Shown: positions 16,232-24,652 of the stretch, in pieces | Numbering within the stretch: position 1 is the stretch's first letter | Layout of the letters: every line of letters starts with the position of its first letter | Source: RGIG3159 sp045640565 | GTDB taxonomy: Bacteria > Bacillota > Clostridia > Oscillospirales > Oscillospiraceae | NCBI GenBank assembly: GCA_045640565.1 | Contig: JAZUFG010000114.1 | Coordinates: 1-64,000 of the forward strand | Direction of reading: 5' to 3' | Length of the DNA: 64,000 nucleotides | Program-made: the position numbers and the translations under genes | Notes under the pieces: generated by a model | Told to the model about the DNA's origin: nothing | Database searches by the model: none | What the model saw: only the letters and a program-made list of their open reading frames with translations

Positions 16232-17362
16232 TCAGCAATAAAAATCTCTGATTTTCTTGGCACGGGAGGGGTGACGGAGTTTGCGGATGGCCTTATTTTC
16301 GATCTGGCGAATTCTCTCACGGGTCACGCCGAAAATCTGGCCCACCTCTTCCAGAGTATGGGTCCTGCCATCATACATACCGAAACGCATGCGAAGAACA
16401 TCCGCTTCCCTCTCTGTCAGAGTGCCGAGAATTTCCGTTAATGCTTCAGCCAAAAGGGTGTTAGAGGTAACATCCGCAGGCCCCGGCTGCTTATCATCTT
16501 CCACGAAGGAACCAATGGTGGTATCCTCTTCATCACCCACGGGAGTATCCAGAGAAAGGGTGTCCGCAGCCGTGCGGTTCGCCTCAATGATCTTTTCAAT
16601 GGGCAGATTCAGTTCTGCCGCAATCTCCTCCATGGTGGGTTCACGGCCCAACTCCTGGACAAGCTTCCGGTTGCAGCGGGTCGCTTTATTGATGACTTCC
16701 ACCATATGAACAGGAACGCGGATCGTTCTTGCCTGGTCTGCAATCGCTCTCGTAATAGCCTGGCGGATCCACCAGGTTGCATAGGTGGAGAACTTATTTC
16801 CCTTGGTCCAATCAAACTTATCTACCGCGCGAATCAAACCCGTGTTGCCTTCCTGAATCAGATCCAGAATATGCAGGCCGCGACCGGCATATTTCTTGGC
16901 AATGGAAACCACGAGGCGAAGGTTGGCTTCCGTCAATTTATCCTTGGCAGCCTTGTCCCCTTCTGATACCCGCTTGGCAAGCTCGATTTCTTCATCGGCA
17001 GTCAACAAACGAACCTGGCCAATTTCTTTCAGATACATGCGGACGGGATCATCCAGGCTGTATTCCGCAGCCAATTCTACAGGATCGATCAGCTCTTCCT
17101 CGGATTCGCCCTCATCCTTCAGAAGGATCTCATCATCCAGGTCCAGATCCAGTTCCAATTCAGGGCTGACTACGGCAATCCCCATAGCCTCAATGGCATC
17201 ATAAATCTGCTCGATCTTTTCCGTGGAAAGCTCCAGCTTTTCCAGCTCCGCAGTCAACTCAACTGCATTGATCGTGCCGTCCTTCTGGGCTTTGGCTACC
17301 AACCCACTGATAGGAGCAAGGATCTCCTGGTTTTTCAAGTTTTCGGAATTATTGTCTGGCAT
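16232..17362 (-). CDS. rpoD: RNA polymerase primary sigma factor
   Basis: The housekeeping sigma-70 (SigA), 376 residues. An acidic N-terminal region (LDLDLDDEILLKDEGESEEE) precedes region 1.2 (DPVRMYLKEIGQVRLL). Region 2 (IAKKYAGRGLHILDLIQEGN and KFSTYATWWIRQAI) recognises the -10 element. Region 3 (RVPVHMVEVINK) follows, and region 4 has the helix-turn-helix HTLEEVGQIFGVTRERIRQI. A short region 1.1 replaces the long one of proteobacteria. AAGGAAG precedes the ATG. The usual upstream partner dnaG (primase) is not here; the gene has its own promoter and terminator. Confidence 0.97.
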   Translation of the reverse strand: MPDNNSENLKNQEILAPISGLVAKAQKDGTINAVELTAELEKLELSTEKIEQIYDAIEAMGIAVVSPELELDLDLDDEILLKDEGESEEELIDPVELAAEYSLDDPVRMYLKEIGQVRLLTADEEIELAKRVSEGDKAAKDKLTEANLRLVVSIAKKYAGRGLHILDLIQEGNTGLIRAVDKFDWTKGNKFSTYATWWIRQAITRAIADQARTIRVPVHMVEVINKATRCNRKLVQELGREPTMEEIAAELNLPIEKIIEANRTAADTLSLDTPVGDEEDTTIGSFVEDDKQPGPADVTSNTLLAEALTEILGTLTEREADVLRMRFGMYDGRTHTLEEVGQIFGVTRERIRQIENKAIRKLRHPSRAKKIRDFYC

Positions 17363-17464
17363 AAAGACGCTTCCTTACAATAAATTCGTTCGGCAGGATC
17401 TGAAAGGCACATCACAAAAGCGGCTGAAAAAGCCATTTGCCCATAGTCCCACTTATACGCTTTT

Positions 17465-17473
17465 ATTATATCA
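17465..17473 (-). promoter_or_regulatory. extended -10 promoter of rpoD
   Basis: On the minus strand TGATATAAT (17465-17473) is an extended -10 box. A TTGACA occurs only 8 bases upstream of the hexamer, too close to be a functional -35, so the extended -10 probably carries the promoter. Confidence 0.5.
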
Positions 17474-17527
17474 CATTTTGTCAAGTATGACAGAAGGTAA
17501 GTTCGTAATCTTCAAAAGCCGCAAAAA

Positions 17528-17557
17528 TTGAGCTTCCCCAAAAACGGGGAAGCTCAG
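17528..17557 (-). terminator. intrinsic terminator of the YARHG protein gene
   Basis: GAGCTTCCCC (17546-17555 on the minus strand), loop GTTTTT, GGGGAAGCTC (17530-17539), then AATTTTTG. Confidence 0.85.
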
Positions 17558-17569
17558 AAAATCCGAAGG

Positions 17570-18691
17570 TTATCTGGTGGACTCTACCTCTGCGATGGCA
17601 TTGATATTCGCATACTCTGTGGCATTGAGCTTGGTATAATCAAAATCCGCTGCGCTGACCGTGCCGGAATACCAGGACTGGGACTCGAAATACTCCTTCA
17701 GCGTGGCATTGGTAAAGATATAACCGTGGCGGGCAAAAATCTCATTTCTGGCTATCATGAGGTCAAAATTGCTGAATTTCTGCAGTTCCGCCTTGGAATA
17801 GGTCTTGGAGGAGCTATCCGCCAAAACATAGCTGTTGGAGCCTTTGGAGGCCGTATCCGGACCGGGAGTCACATGTTCGCCGCCCTCTTCGGGAGCATTC
17901 GGATCCTTGACCGTGACCTTCGTCTGGGCCGTAAGCTTCTGACCGTCGGAGAGGGTTACCGTCAGGGTAACCGTGGCCTCGCCGGCTTTTCTGCCCCAGG
18001 CTCTGCAAAGGCCATTCACCTCTTCGGTGGTCACGATAGAGGTATCCGAGGACTTCCACTCCGTAGACTTTACCGTAACGCCGGAGGCAAGCTTTTCATT
18101 GATGGTATATTCAATCTCACGGTAATGCTCAATTGTGGCGACGGTTTCTTTCTTATCCACGGAAAGAGTATACTTTCCGGAAGGCGTTACAGGCTCGGTT
18201 TCCCCTTCCTGCTTTTTCTCTTCCTCGCCTTTTTTCTTTTCTTCTTCGGCCTTTTTCTTTTCTTCCTCGGCCTTCTTCTTTTCTTCCTCAGCCTTTTTCT
18301 TCTCTTCTTCGGCCTTTTTCTTCTCTTCCTCAGCCTTGGCCTCTTCTGCCTGCTTGGCCTCTTCCTCAGCCTTGGCCTTTTCTTCTTCCTGCTTCTTGAT
18401 TTCCTCTTCTGTGGGCTCTTCCTTCTTATTGATGATCTCTTCTGCTTTCTTATTGATCTCATCCGAAACATTGGAAGAGGAAAGCAGCTTGACAACCTTC
18501 ACGACACCGACACCCACGGCAAAAATCAGGACAACTGTCAGAATCGTCAAAAGTACGGTCATCAAGGTACGGCGAGCCTTTCCTTTCTTGGAGGCTCTTG
18601 AGTCCGTTGTCGTTTTTTTCAGTTTTGCGCCGCAATACTTACAAGACGCAGAATTATCCGGAATTTCCTTTCCGCAAATCTTACATTTCAT
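17570..18691 (-). CDS. zinc-ribbon membrane protein with E/K-rich coiled coil and YARHG domain
   Basis: A 373-residue protein in four parts. A zinc ribbon with C3, C6, C17 and C20 (CKICGKEIPD...CKYCG) is followed by one membrane helix (about 42-62). A long Lys/Glu/Ala stretch (about 75-165) has tandem KAEEEKK heptads and should form a single alpha-helix or coiled coil. The extracellular part holds a Big2-like immunoglobulin segment (TEEVNGLCRAWGRKAGEATV) and a C-terminal YARHG domain (NFDLMIARNEIFARHGYIF). YARHG domains are thought to bind the cell wall or its fragments. The DNA coding the heptads is a 21-bp imperfect repeat (about 18205-18345). A near-consensus promoter lies at 18772. The role is unknown, probably envelope related. 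Confidence 0.85.
   Translation of the reverse strand: MKCKICGKEIPDNSASCKYCGAKLKKTTTDSRASKKGKARRTLMTVLLTILTVVLIFAVGVGVVKVVKLLSSSNVSDEINKKAEEIINKKEEPTEEEIKKQEEEKAKAEEEAKQAEEAKAEEEKKKAEEEKKKAEEEKKKAEEEKKKAEEEKKKGEEEKKQEGETEPVTPSGKYTLSVDKKETVATIEHYREIEYTINEKLASGVTVKSTEWKSSDTSIVTTEEVNGLCRAWGRKAGEATVTLTVTLSDGQKLTAQTKVTVKDPNAPEEGGEHVTPGPDTASKGSNSYVLADSSSKTYSKAELQKFSNFDLMIARNEIFARHGYIFTNATLKEYFESQSWYSGTVSAADFDYTKLNATEYANINAIAEVESTR
18205..18345 (-). repeat. 21-bp tandem repeat encoding KAEEEKK heptads
   Basis: About five to six degenerate copies encode the Lys-Ala-Glu-Glu-Glu-Lys-Lys unit inside the YARHG protein gene. Such repeats can change copy number by slippage in frame. Confidence 0.8.
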
Positions 18692-18771
18692 GAATTTTCC
18701 TCCTATTGAGAACGGGTGAACAGGAACACGCTGCGGGAATAAAGCGAAATACGCCCTACTCTGCGGAGTTT

Positions 18772-18800
18772 ATTATAACGAATCTTTTTCTTTTCGTCAA
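18772..18800 (-). promoter_or_regulatory. promoter of the YARHG protein gene
   Basis: Minus strand TTGACG (18795-18800) and TATAAT (18772-18777), spacer 17. Confidence 0.75.
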
Positions 18801-18824
18801 TCCCATGAAAAATGCATCAGGCAG

Positions 18825-18853
18825 TTGAAGAAAGGCCTGCTTTCGTATATAAT
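18825..18853 (+). promoter_or_regulatory. promoter of the rlmL-like/nudC operon
   Basis: TTGAAG (18825-18830) and TATAAT (18848-18853), spacer 17, 47 bases before the first start codon. Confidence 0.72.
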
Positions 18854-18900
18854 AGTTAGGATTAAATGCAAACGGAATCTTTCCGAAAGTCGGTGAATAG

Positions 18901-20037
18901 ATGAACAAAATAACCTATTGCGTCCCCTGCCTTTTCGGTCTGGAGGGACTTGTCGCCCAGGAGCTTAAACGCCTGAATATGGAAGATGTCCGCGCAGAGG
19001 ACCGCAGAGTCTTCTTCAGCGGAAGTGAAAAAGAAATCCCCCGGGCAAACCTGAACCTGCGCATGGGCGAACGGGTCATGATCCGCCTCAGCGAATTTGA
19101 AGCCCGCTCCTTTGAAGAGCTCTTTCAAGGAGTCAAAGCCATTCCTTTGGAGGAATTCATTCCCGCCGACGGCGCTTTCCCCGTAAAGGGTTATAGCCTG
19201 AACAGCCAGCTCCATTCTGTTCCGGACTGTCAGGCAATCGTGAAAAAAGCTGCTGCCACCCGTCTAAGCAGCGTTTACGGTATCAGCTGGCTGCCGGAAA
19301 GCGGAGCCCTCTATCAGCTCCACTTCTCTATCATGAAAGATAAGGTAGAGGTCTTTCTGGACTCTTCCGGAGAGGGCCTTCACAAACGGGGCTATCGCGC
19401 CGTTGCCAACTTGGCCCCTCTCCACGAAACCATGGCTGCTGCCATGGTGGAGCTCAGCAAATACCGGGGGAAGGAATTCTTCTGGGATCCCTTCTGCGGC
19501 AGCGGCACGATCTGCATTGAAGCCGCTCTCATGGCCCTCAACCGGGCTCCCGGCTTAGGCAGAGGCTTTTCCGCGGAAAAGTGGGCCTTTCTGAGCAAAG
19601 AATCCTGGCAGGAGGCCAGAACAGAGGCCTTAGACAAGGAATTCCGGGGAAATTATCGGATCCTCGGAACGGATATTGATCCCAGCAGCCTTGAAATTGC
19701 CCGGAGCAATGCCAAAAAGGCGGGCGTGGACAGGCTGATCAGCTTCCGGGAGGGCGATGCCTGCAAGCTGGAGCTTCCGAATCCGGACGGCGTCATCGTG
19801 ACCAATCCCCCCTATGGGGAGAGGATGCTGGAGCAGCGGGAGGCCCAAGGGCTTTACCGTTCCTTTGGGCGGCATATCCGCTATGCAGACGGCTGGAAAG
19901 TCACCCTGATCTCCTCCGAGCCGGAATTTGAGCACTATTTCGGCAAGCAGGCCGATAAAAAGCGTAAGCTTTATAACGGACGCCTGCAGTGTTATGTCTA
20001 TCTATACAGCGCAAAGCGCTTTGACGGGAGAAAATGA
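18901..20037 (+). CDS. THUMP-domain class I RNA methyltransferase (RlmL N-terminal/Trm14 type)
   Basis: A 378-residue SAM-dependent methyltransferase of the UPF0020 group. After an N-terminal segment (YCVPCLFGLEGLVAQELK), a THUMP domain covers about 45-155. The catalytic Rossmann domain has the SAM-binding DPFCGSGTICIEAALMA (about 198-214), GTDIDPSSLEIARSNAKKAG, and the amino-group methylation motif TNPPYGERM (about 300-308). It corresponds to the m2G-forming half of RlmL (23S rRNA G2445) or to tRNA m2G6 enzymes; which RNA it acts on is undecided. It leads a plus-strand group with one-base spacing to the next gene. Confidence 0.92.
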   Translation: MNKITYCVPCLFGLEGLVAQELKRLNMEDVRAEDRRVFFSGSEKEIPRANLNLRMGERVMIRLSEFEARSFEELFQGVKAIPLEEFIPADGAFPVKGYSLNSQLHSVPDCQAIVKKAAATRLSSVYGISWLPESGALYQLHFSIMKDKVEVFLDSSGEGLHKRGYRAVANLAPLHETMAAAMVELSKYRGKEFFWDPFCGSGTICIEAALMALNRAPGLGRGFSAEKWAFLSKESWQEARTEALDKEFRGNYRILGTDIDPSSLEIARSNAKKAGVDRLISFREGDACKLELPNPDGVIVTNPPYGERMLEQREAQGLYRSFGRHIRYADGWKVTLISSEPEFEHYFGKQADKKRKLYNGRLQCYVYLYSAKRFDGRK

Positions 20038-20038
20038 C

Positions 20039-20326
20039 ATGGAACACTACAAATTCTTCCAGAACCGGGAATGTGAATACTTCCCCTGCCACAAAAACGC
20101 GGACCCGGACCATTTTAACTGTCTCTTTTGCTACTGTCCCCTTTATGCTTTAGGGGAGCGCTGCGGGGGCGCCTTTCGCTATACGGAAGAAGGAACAAAA
20201 GATTGCAGTTCCTGCCTGATCCCCCATAAAGCGGAAAACTATGAGAAAATTACCGGCCGCTTTCAGGAGATCAGCGCGCTCTGCAAAAAAGAGCCTGCTC
20301 CCACAGAAAAAGGGAGTGTGAAATGA
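20039..20326 (+). CDS. small cysteine-rich (PF04071-type) protein
   Basis: A 95-residue protein with eight cysteines (12, 17, 28, 31, 33, 42, 56, 59) in the pattern CEYFPCHK, FNCLFCYCPLYALG, CGG, KDCSSCLIPH. This matches the family known only as the cysteine-rich small domain, which likely binds zinc or an iron-sulfur cluster. The domain is sometimes found fused to or beside cobalamin and radical-SAM proteins, but its function is not established. Its ATG follows the methyltransferase stop by one base with GGGAG upstream. Its last four bases overlap the nudC start. Confidence 0.85.
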   Translation: MEHYKFFQNRECEYFPCHKNADPDHFNCLFCYCPLYALGERCGGAFRYTEEGTKDCSSCLIPHKAENYEKITGRFQEISALCKKEPAPTEKGSVK

Positions 20327-21156
20327 TACAGGATCTTGCACCCAGCTCGTTTTCAAATGCTTTTGAGCTGCACCTGCCGGAAAAGGGGGAGCCTTTGCTT
20401 CTCTACCGGGGCAAGGAAGCGATTCTCTCCCTCCGGGACGGAGAGATAGTCCTTCCCAGACTGGGAGACTATCCCGGGATCCGGGCGGAGGATTGCCGCT
20501 TTGCTTTTCGGATTGACGGGAAAGCTTACGCTCTCTCTTTGATTCCCCCCGAAGAAATCCCAGAGGGTTATAGCCTTTATCCCTCCTCGGAATACCGGCA
20601 TTTTGCCCCCAGAAAGGAGCTATTTGCCTGTGCCGCCGGCCACAGCCTTTTCCGCTGGTACCGGGAAAACCGCTATTGCGGATCCTGCGGAGCGAAGCTT
20701 CAGGACGCGCCCCGGGAGCGAGCGTTGGTCTGTCCTTCCTGCGGCAGCATTCGTTATCCGAAAATCTGCCCCGCGGTCATTGTTGCCCTGCGGGACGGGG
20801 AAAAGCTCCTGGTCACCCGCTACAAAGACCGGCCTTTCAAAGGGCTCGCTCTGGTGGCGGGATTTGCCGAAATCGGCGAAAGCATAGAAGATACCGTCCG
20901 CAGGGAGGTTTGGGAGGAAACCGGGCTCAGGGTGAAAAACCTCAGCTTCTACAAGTCCCAGCCCTGGGTCATTACGGATTCCCTGCTATTCGGTTTCTTC
21001 TGCGATCTTGAAGGAACAAGCGAGATCCGCCTGGAGGAGGACGAACTCAGCTATGGCGAATGGATGGACCGCAGGGATCTTCCCCCGGATGAAAGCCATG
21101 TGAGCCTGACTGCTGAAATGATGGAGTGTTTCCGCCGGGGGCAAGACAGAAAGTGA
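20323..21156 (+). CDS. nudC: NAD(+) diphosphatase / RNA decapping Nudix hydrolase NudC
   Basis: NudC splits NAD(H) into NMN and AMP and can remove NAD caps from RNA 5' ends. The 277-residue protein has an N-terminal domain, then a zinc ribbon (CGSCGAKL...CPSCGSIRYP, about 119-148). The Nudix box GFAEIGESIEDTVRREVWEE continues TGL (about 181-203), and the post-box SQPWVITDSLLFGF is typical of the NADH class (SQPWPFPxS). The ATG overlaps the preceding cysteine-rich gene by 4 bp, which implies coupled expression. Confidence 0.95.
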   Translation: MIQDLAPSSFSNAFELHLPEKGEPLLLYRGKEAILSLRDGEIVLPRLGDYPGIRAEDCRFAFRIDGKAYALSLIPPEEIPEGYSLYPSSEYRHFAPRKELFACAAGHSLFRWYRENRYCGSCGAKLQDAPRERALVCPSCGSIRYPKICPAVIVALRDGEKLLVTRYKDRPFKGLALVAGFAEIGESIEDTVRREVWEETGLRVKNLSFYKSQPWVITDSLLFGFFCDLEGTSEIRLEEDELSYGEWMDRRDLPPDESHVSLTAEMMECFRRGQDRK

Positions 21157-21163
21157 GATTATC

Positions 21164-22357
21164 ATGAACTCTTTTATCATCAAAAAATTCATTAAAAATT
21201 ACGAGGATACGGATTCCCCTTCCGTCCGGGCTTCCTATGGAAGAGTCAGCGGCATTTTCGGAATCTTGGGGAACTTCTTTCTCTTTCTGGCAAAGCTGAT
21301 CATCGGCAGCCTTTCCGGATCCGTTTCCATTACCGCCGATGCCATCAATAACCTTTCCGATGCTTCCTCTTCCCTCATAACCCTGGCCGGCTTCAAGCTT
21401 GCTTCCAAACCCGCCGATGAAAAGCACCCTTACGGTCATGCCAGAATCGAATATTTCTCCGCTCTGATTGTATCCGTGCTGATCCTGGTCATTGGTGTGG
21501 AACTGGGAAAATCCTCCATTGAGAAAATTCTCCATCCGGAGGCCGTGGAATTCTCCCTGGCCCTCGTTCTGGTTTTGGTCCTTTCCATGGCCGTAAAATT
21601 CTGGATGGGCGGCACCTTGAAAGAAATGGGAACGCGCATCCATTCTTCCGCTCTGATTGCCTCCGGCACCGATTCCCGGAACGATGTGATCTCCACGGGC
21701 GTCGTGCTTCTGAGCTGTATTGTCGGCAAAATCACCGGGCTGCGAATCGACGGCTACATGGGCCTTCTGGTGGCGATTCTCATTCTAAAATCCGGCATTG
21801 ATATTGCCAAGGAGACCCTTGACCCCCTGCTGGGTGCCGCACCCGACCCGGACCTGATGCAAAAGGTGACCGACGACCTGATGGCAGAGCCCCTGGTACT
21901 GGGTATTCATGACATGATGATCCACGACTACGGTCCCGGCCGTTCCATCGGCTCCGTCCATGCGGAAATTGACTGCAAGACCGACGTCATGGAGGCCCAT
22001 GAGGCCATAGATGATCTGGAAAAGCTCTGCCTGGAAAAGCACAAGGTTCTCATGACCATCCACTACGATCCCATCGTGACCGACGATGAAGAGCTGAACC
22101 GGATGAAGGAAAAAGCCAATCGGATCATTCAGGAAATCAACCCCGAACTTCTCCTGCATGATTTTCGCATGGTCCGCGGAAAGGGTCATACCAATTTGAT
22201 TTTTGATCTGGTCATTCCCTTCTCTCTATCCAAGGAAAAAGATACGCTTAAGGATGATATTCAAAAGCGCCTGCAGGAAGGCGAGGAAATGACTTATTAT
22301 GCCGTGATTGAATTTGACCTCAAGAGTTTTAACCAAGCAAAAACGGAGCCTCAATGA
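21164..22357 (+). CDS. cation diffusion facilitator (CDF) family transporter
   Basis: A 397-residue antiporter that exports divalent metal (Zn, Mn, Fe or Cd) for protons. Six membrane helices are followed by a C-terminal cytoplasmic ferredoxin-like domain. Helix II has SITADAINNLSDASSS and helix V has SGTDSRNDVIS, the two halves of the transport site. HPYGHARIEYFSAL is the typical loop. The DAINN variant (Asn in place of the His/Asp of zinc exporters) is seen in manganese or iron-type members, so Mn or Fe is plausible. Its stop overlaps the MATE start (ATGA). Confidence 0.93.
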   Translation: MNSFIIKKFIKNYEDTDSPSVRASYGRVSGIFGILGNFFLFLAKLIIGSLSGSVSITADAINNLSDASSSLITLAGFKLASKPADEKHPYGHARIEYFSALIVSVLILVIGVELGKSSIEKILHPEAVEFSLALVLVLVLSMAVKFWMGGTLKEMGTRIHSSALIASGTDSRNDVISTGVVLLSCIVGKITGLRIDGYMGLLVAILILKSGIDIAKETLDPLLGAAPDPDLMQKVTDDLMAEPLVLGIHDMMIHDYGPGRSIGSVHAEIDCKTDVMEAHEAIDDLEKLCLEKHKVLMTIHYDPIVTDDEELNRMKEKANRIIQEINPELLLHDFRMVRGKGHTNLIFDLVIPFSLSKEKDTLKDDIQKRLQEGEEMTYYAVIEFDLKSFNQAKTEPQ

Positions 22358-23709
22358 ATAACAGTTTATCCTCAGACAAAATTGAACTTTTTGAAAGCCT
22401 GAAAGTCAGCAGAGCCGTTGCAAAATTGGCAGTTCCCACAGTGGTCGGCAGCCTTGTGATGATCCTCTACAATCTGACGGACACGTTCTTCGTCGGCATG
22501 CTGGATGACCCCATTGAGACCACTGCCGTCACCCTGATCGCGCCTCTGATTCTCCTCTTTAACGCCGTGAACAACCTTTTCGGCGTGGGAACGGGGAGCA
22601 TGATGAGCCGGGCCTTAGGGCAAAAAGACTATGAATCCGTCAAGCGGACCTCTTCCTTCGGCTTCTACGCCGCCCTCCTTTCCGGTCTCTTCTTTTCCAT
22701 TGCCTCTCTCCTCTTCCGGGATCCCATTCTGCAGCTTCTGGGCTCTGGGGAAGCAGACCGGCAGGCTACTGTGGCCTACATGAAATGGACCGTGCTTTTC
22801 GGGGCAACGCCCGCCATACTGAATGTTGTGCTGGGGAATATGGTCCGTTCCGAAGGCTGCGCTCTGCACGCAACCGTGGGGACCGTCAGCGGATGCCTTC
22901 TCAACATTCTCCTGGACCCCTTCTTTATTCTTCCCCGCTATCTGGGCCTAGGGGCCGAAGGGGCCGGCCTTGCCACCTGCCTGGCAAACTCCGCCGCCTG
23001 CCTTTATTTCTTCGCCTATATGCTCCTGAAACGGAAGAGCAGTTTCGTCAATGCAAGCCCCTCCTATGCCATTCCCGGCCGGAGGATCGTGAAGGAAGTA
23101 TTCGGCGTCGGCATTCCCGCGGCGATTCAGAATATTCTGAACGTGAGCGGCATGACCATTCTCAACAATCGGATGGCGTTTTACGGGGCAGAGGCCGTCT
23201 CTGCAATGGGGATCGCCCACAAAATCGCCATGCTGCCCATGTATGTTTCCATGGGGATCGGTCAGGGCATCATGCCCCTGGTCGGTTATAACTACGCCTC
23301 CGGTAACAAGCAGAGAATTCGTGACACCCTCTTTTTTACAATAAAAATATCCGGTGTCCTCGTGCTTCTTATCGCAGGTTCTTTCCTGGCATTTCCCCGG
23401 GCAATCATGCAAACCTTCATGGAAAACAAACTGGTGGTAGATTACGGCTCCGCCTTTCTCCGGGGGCTCAGTTTTGCCTCCCCCTTCCTGGCGATGGATT
23501 TTCTTGCCGTCGGTGTTTTCCAGGCTTGCGGATTGGGAAAATATTCCTTCCGCTTTGCCATTGCCCGGAAAATCCTTCTGGAGATTCCCGCGATCCTTCT
23601 TCTGGATCTTCTCTTTCCCATGTACGGAATTGCCTATTCCCAACTGATCGCAGAGAGCGTCCTCGCAGTCTTTGCCGTAATCCTTCTGCGCAGGATCATT
23701 CGGGAATGA
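22354..23709 (+). CDS. MATE family efflux transporter
   Basis: A complete 451-residue, twelve-helix transporter with MATE hallmarks: PTVVGSLVMILYNLTDTFFV in helix 1, GVGTGSMMSRALGQKDYE after helix 2, and the pseudo-symmetric second half beginning VFGVGIPAAIQNIL, with MGIGQGIMPLVGYNY. Family members use sodium or proton gradients to expel cationic drugs or metabolites. It is translationally coupled to the upstream CDF transporter, an unusual pairing of two exporters. The substrate is unknown. Confidence 0.93.
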   Translation: MNNSLSSDKIELFESLKVSRAVAKLAVPTVVGSLVMILYNLTDTFFVGMLDDPIETTAVTLIAPLILLFNAVNNLFGVGTGSMMSRALGQKDYESVKRTSSFGFYAALLSGLFFSIASLLFRDPILQLLGSGEADRQATVAYMKWTVLFGATPAILNVVLGNMVRSEGCALHATVGTVSGCLLNILLDPFFILPRYLGLGAEGAGLATCLANSAACLYFFAYMLLKRKSSFVNASPSYAIPGRRIVKEVFGVGIPAAIQNILNVSGMTILNNRMAFYGAEAVSAMGIAHKIAMLPMYVSMGIGQGIMPLVGYNYASGNKQRIRDTLFFTIKISGVLVLLIAGSFLAFPRAIMQTFMENKLVVDYGSAFLRGLSFASPFLAMDFLAVGVFQACGLGKYSFRFAIARKILLEIPAILLLDLLFPMYGIAYSQLIAESVLAVFAVILLRRIIRE

Positions 23710-23763
23710 AAGATCGTCTTCCCTTTTATCTTGAAATATCTTTATCAATAAGGAGTATTTATT

Positions 23764-24582
23764 ATGCTGTCGCTACAAGAAGAATGGACAGGAAAAGTCG
23801 CAATCATTACCGGCGGTTCCATCGGAATCGGCAGAGGCTGCGCGGAAATATTCACAGAGGTGGGTGCCAATGTTGTCATCTGCGGCAGAAATGCCGCCGT
23901 TGGCGAAAAGACAGCAAAAGAAATCACGGAGCGGGGCTACGGCGTCTGCACTTTTTTCCAGGCAGATGTCAGCAAGGAAGCGCAGGTCAAGGCGCTTGTG
24001 GATTTTACCGTTGAAAAATACGGCAGGCTGGACTGCATTATCAATAACGCCGGTTATTATCCCGCCGAAAAACGCATTGACGATGTCCTTGAGGAGGATA
24101 TTGACGCCGTTTTCAAGACGAATTTTTACGGTGTCGTCTTCGGCTGCAAGCATGCGCTGAAGCACATCCGGAAGACAAAAGGTGCCGTAATCAATGTGAG
24201 CAGCGTGGAATCCATTCAGGGTATGGAATCTGCCTTTGCCTACACGGCAACCAAAGGTGCCATTGACACCTTCACAAAGTCCCTGGCCATCGATGAAGCC
24301 AAAAACGGAGTTCGGGTCAATGCTCTCCGTCCCGGAAATATTCTGACGGAAATGTACTATTCCAACCTTTCCCGCGAGCCGGACAAAGAAGCCTATGAGG
24401 AATACCAGAAAAAGGTCCAGTGGTGGGGCCGAGGCGGACAGCCCCGCGAAATGGGCACCGCTGCCCTCTTCCTTGCCAGCAATTCCATGGCCAGCTTTGT
24501 CACCGGTACCACTTTGCTTGCAACCGGCGGCTATGAAATCGGAGAATCCCCGAAGATTCACCGGATGGAGTGGAACCAATAA
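23764..24582 (+). CDS. short-chain dehydrogenase/reductase
   Basis: A 272-residue classical SDR. It has the cofactor motif TGGSIGIGRG (about 16-25), NNAG in IINNAGYYP, catalytic serines in NVSSVES, Y160 and K164 in YTATKGA, and the late RPGNILTEM. Cofactor preference is probably NADP because of the CGRNAAVGE stretch after beta 2. AAGGAG precedes the ATG. It lies 54 bases after the MATE gene and before a strong terminator, so it could be the last gene of the 18901 operon. The substrate is not identifiable. Confidence 0.9.
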   Translation: MLSLQEEWTGKVAIITGGSIGIGRGCAEIFTEVGANVVICGRNAAVGEKTAKEITERGYGVCTFFQADVSKEAQVKALVDFTVEKYGRLDCIINNAGYYPAEKRIDDVLEEDIDAVFKTNFYGVVFGCKHALKHIRKTKGAVINVSSVESIQGMESAFAYTATKGAIDTFTKSLAIDEAKNGVRVNALRPGNILTEMYYSNLSREPDKEAYEEYQKKVQWWGRGGQPREMGTAALFLASNSMASFVTGTTLLATGGYEIGESPKIHRMEWNQ

Positions 24583-24601
24583 CTATCCACACATATAAAC
24601 A

Positions 24602-24645
24602 GGGTGCGCTGCAAATCGGGAATTTGCAGCGCACCCTTTATTTTC
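24602..24645. terminator. bidirectional intrinsic terminator
   Basis: GGGTGCGCTGCAAAT (24602-24616) pairs with ATTTGCAGCGCACCC (24622-24636) around a 5-base loop; TTTATTTT follows on the plus strand. It lies between the convergent SDR and kinase genes. Confidence 0.88.
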
Positions 24646-24652
24646 AGTATTA

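Noticed and set aside
17463..17486. TTGACA close to TATAAT upstream of rpoD as a normal -35/-10 pair
   Set aside because: The spacing is only 8 bases; a similar close pair upstream of the PBP gene (spacing 7) is also not usable, so other elements were assigned.
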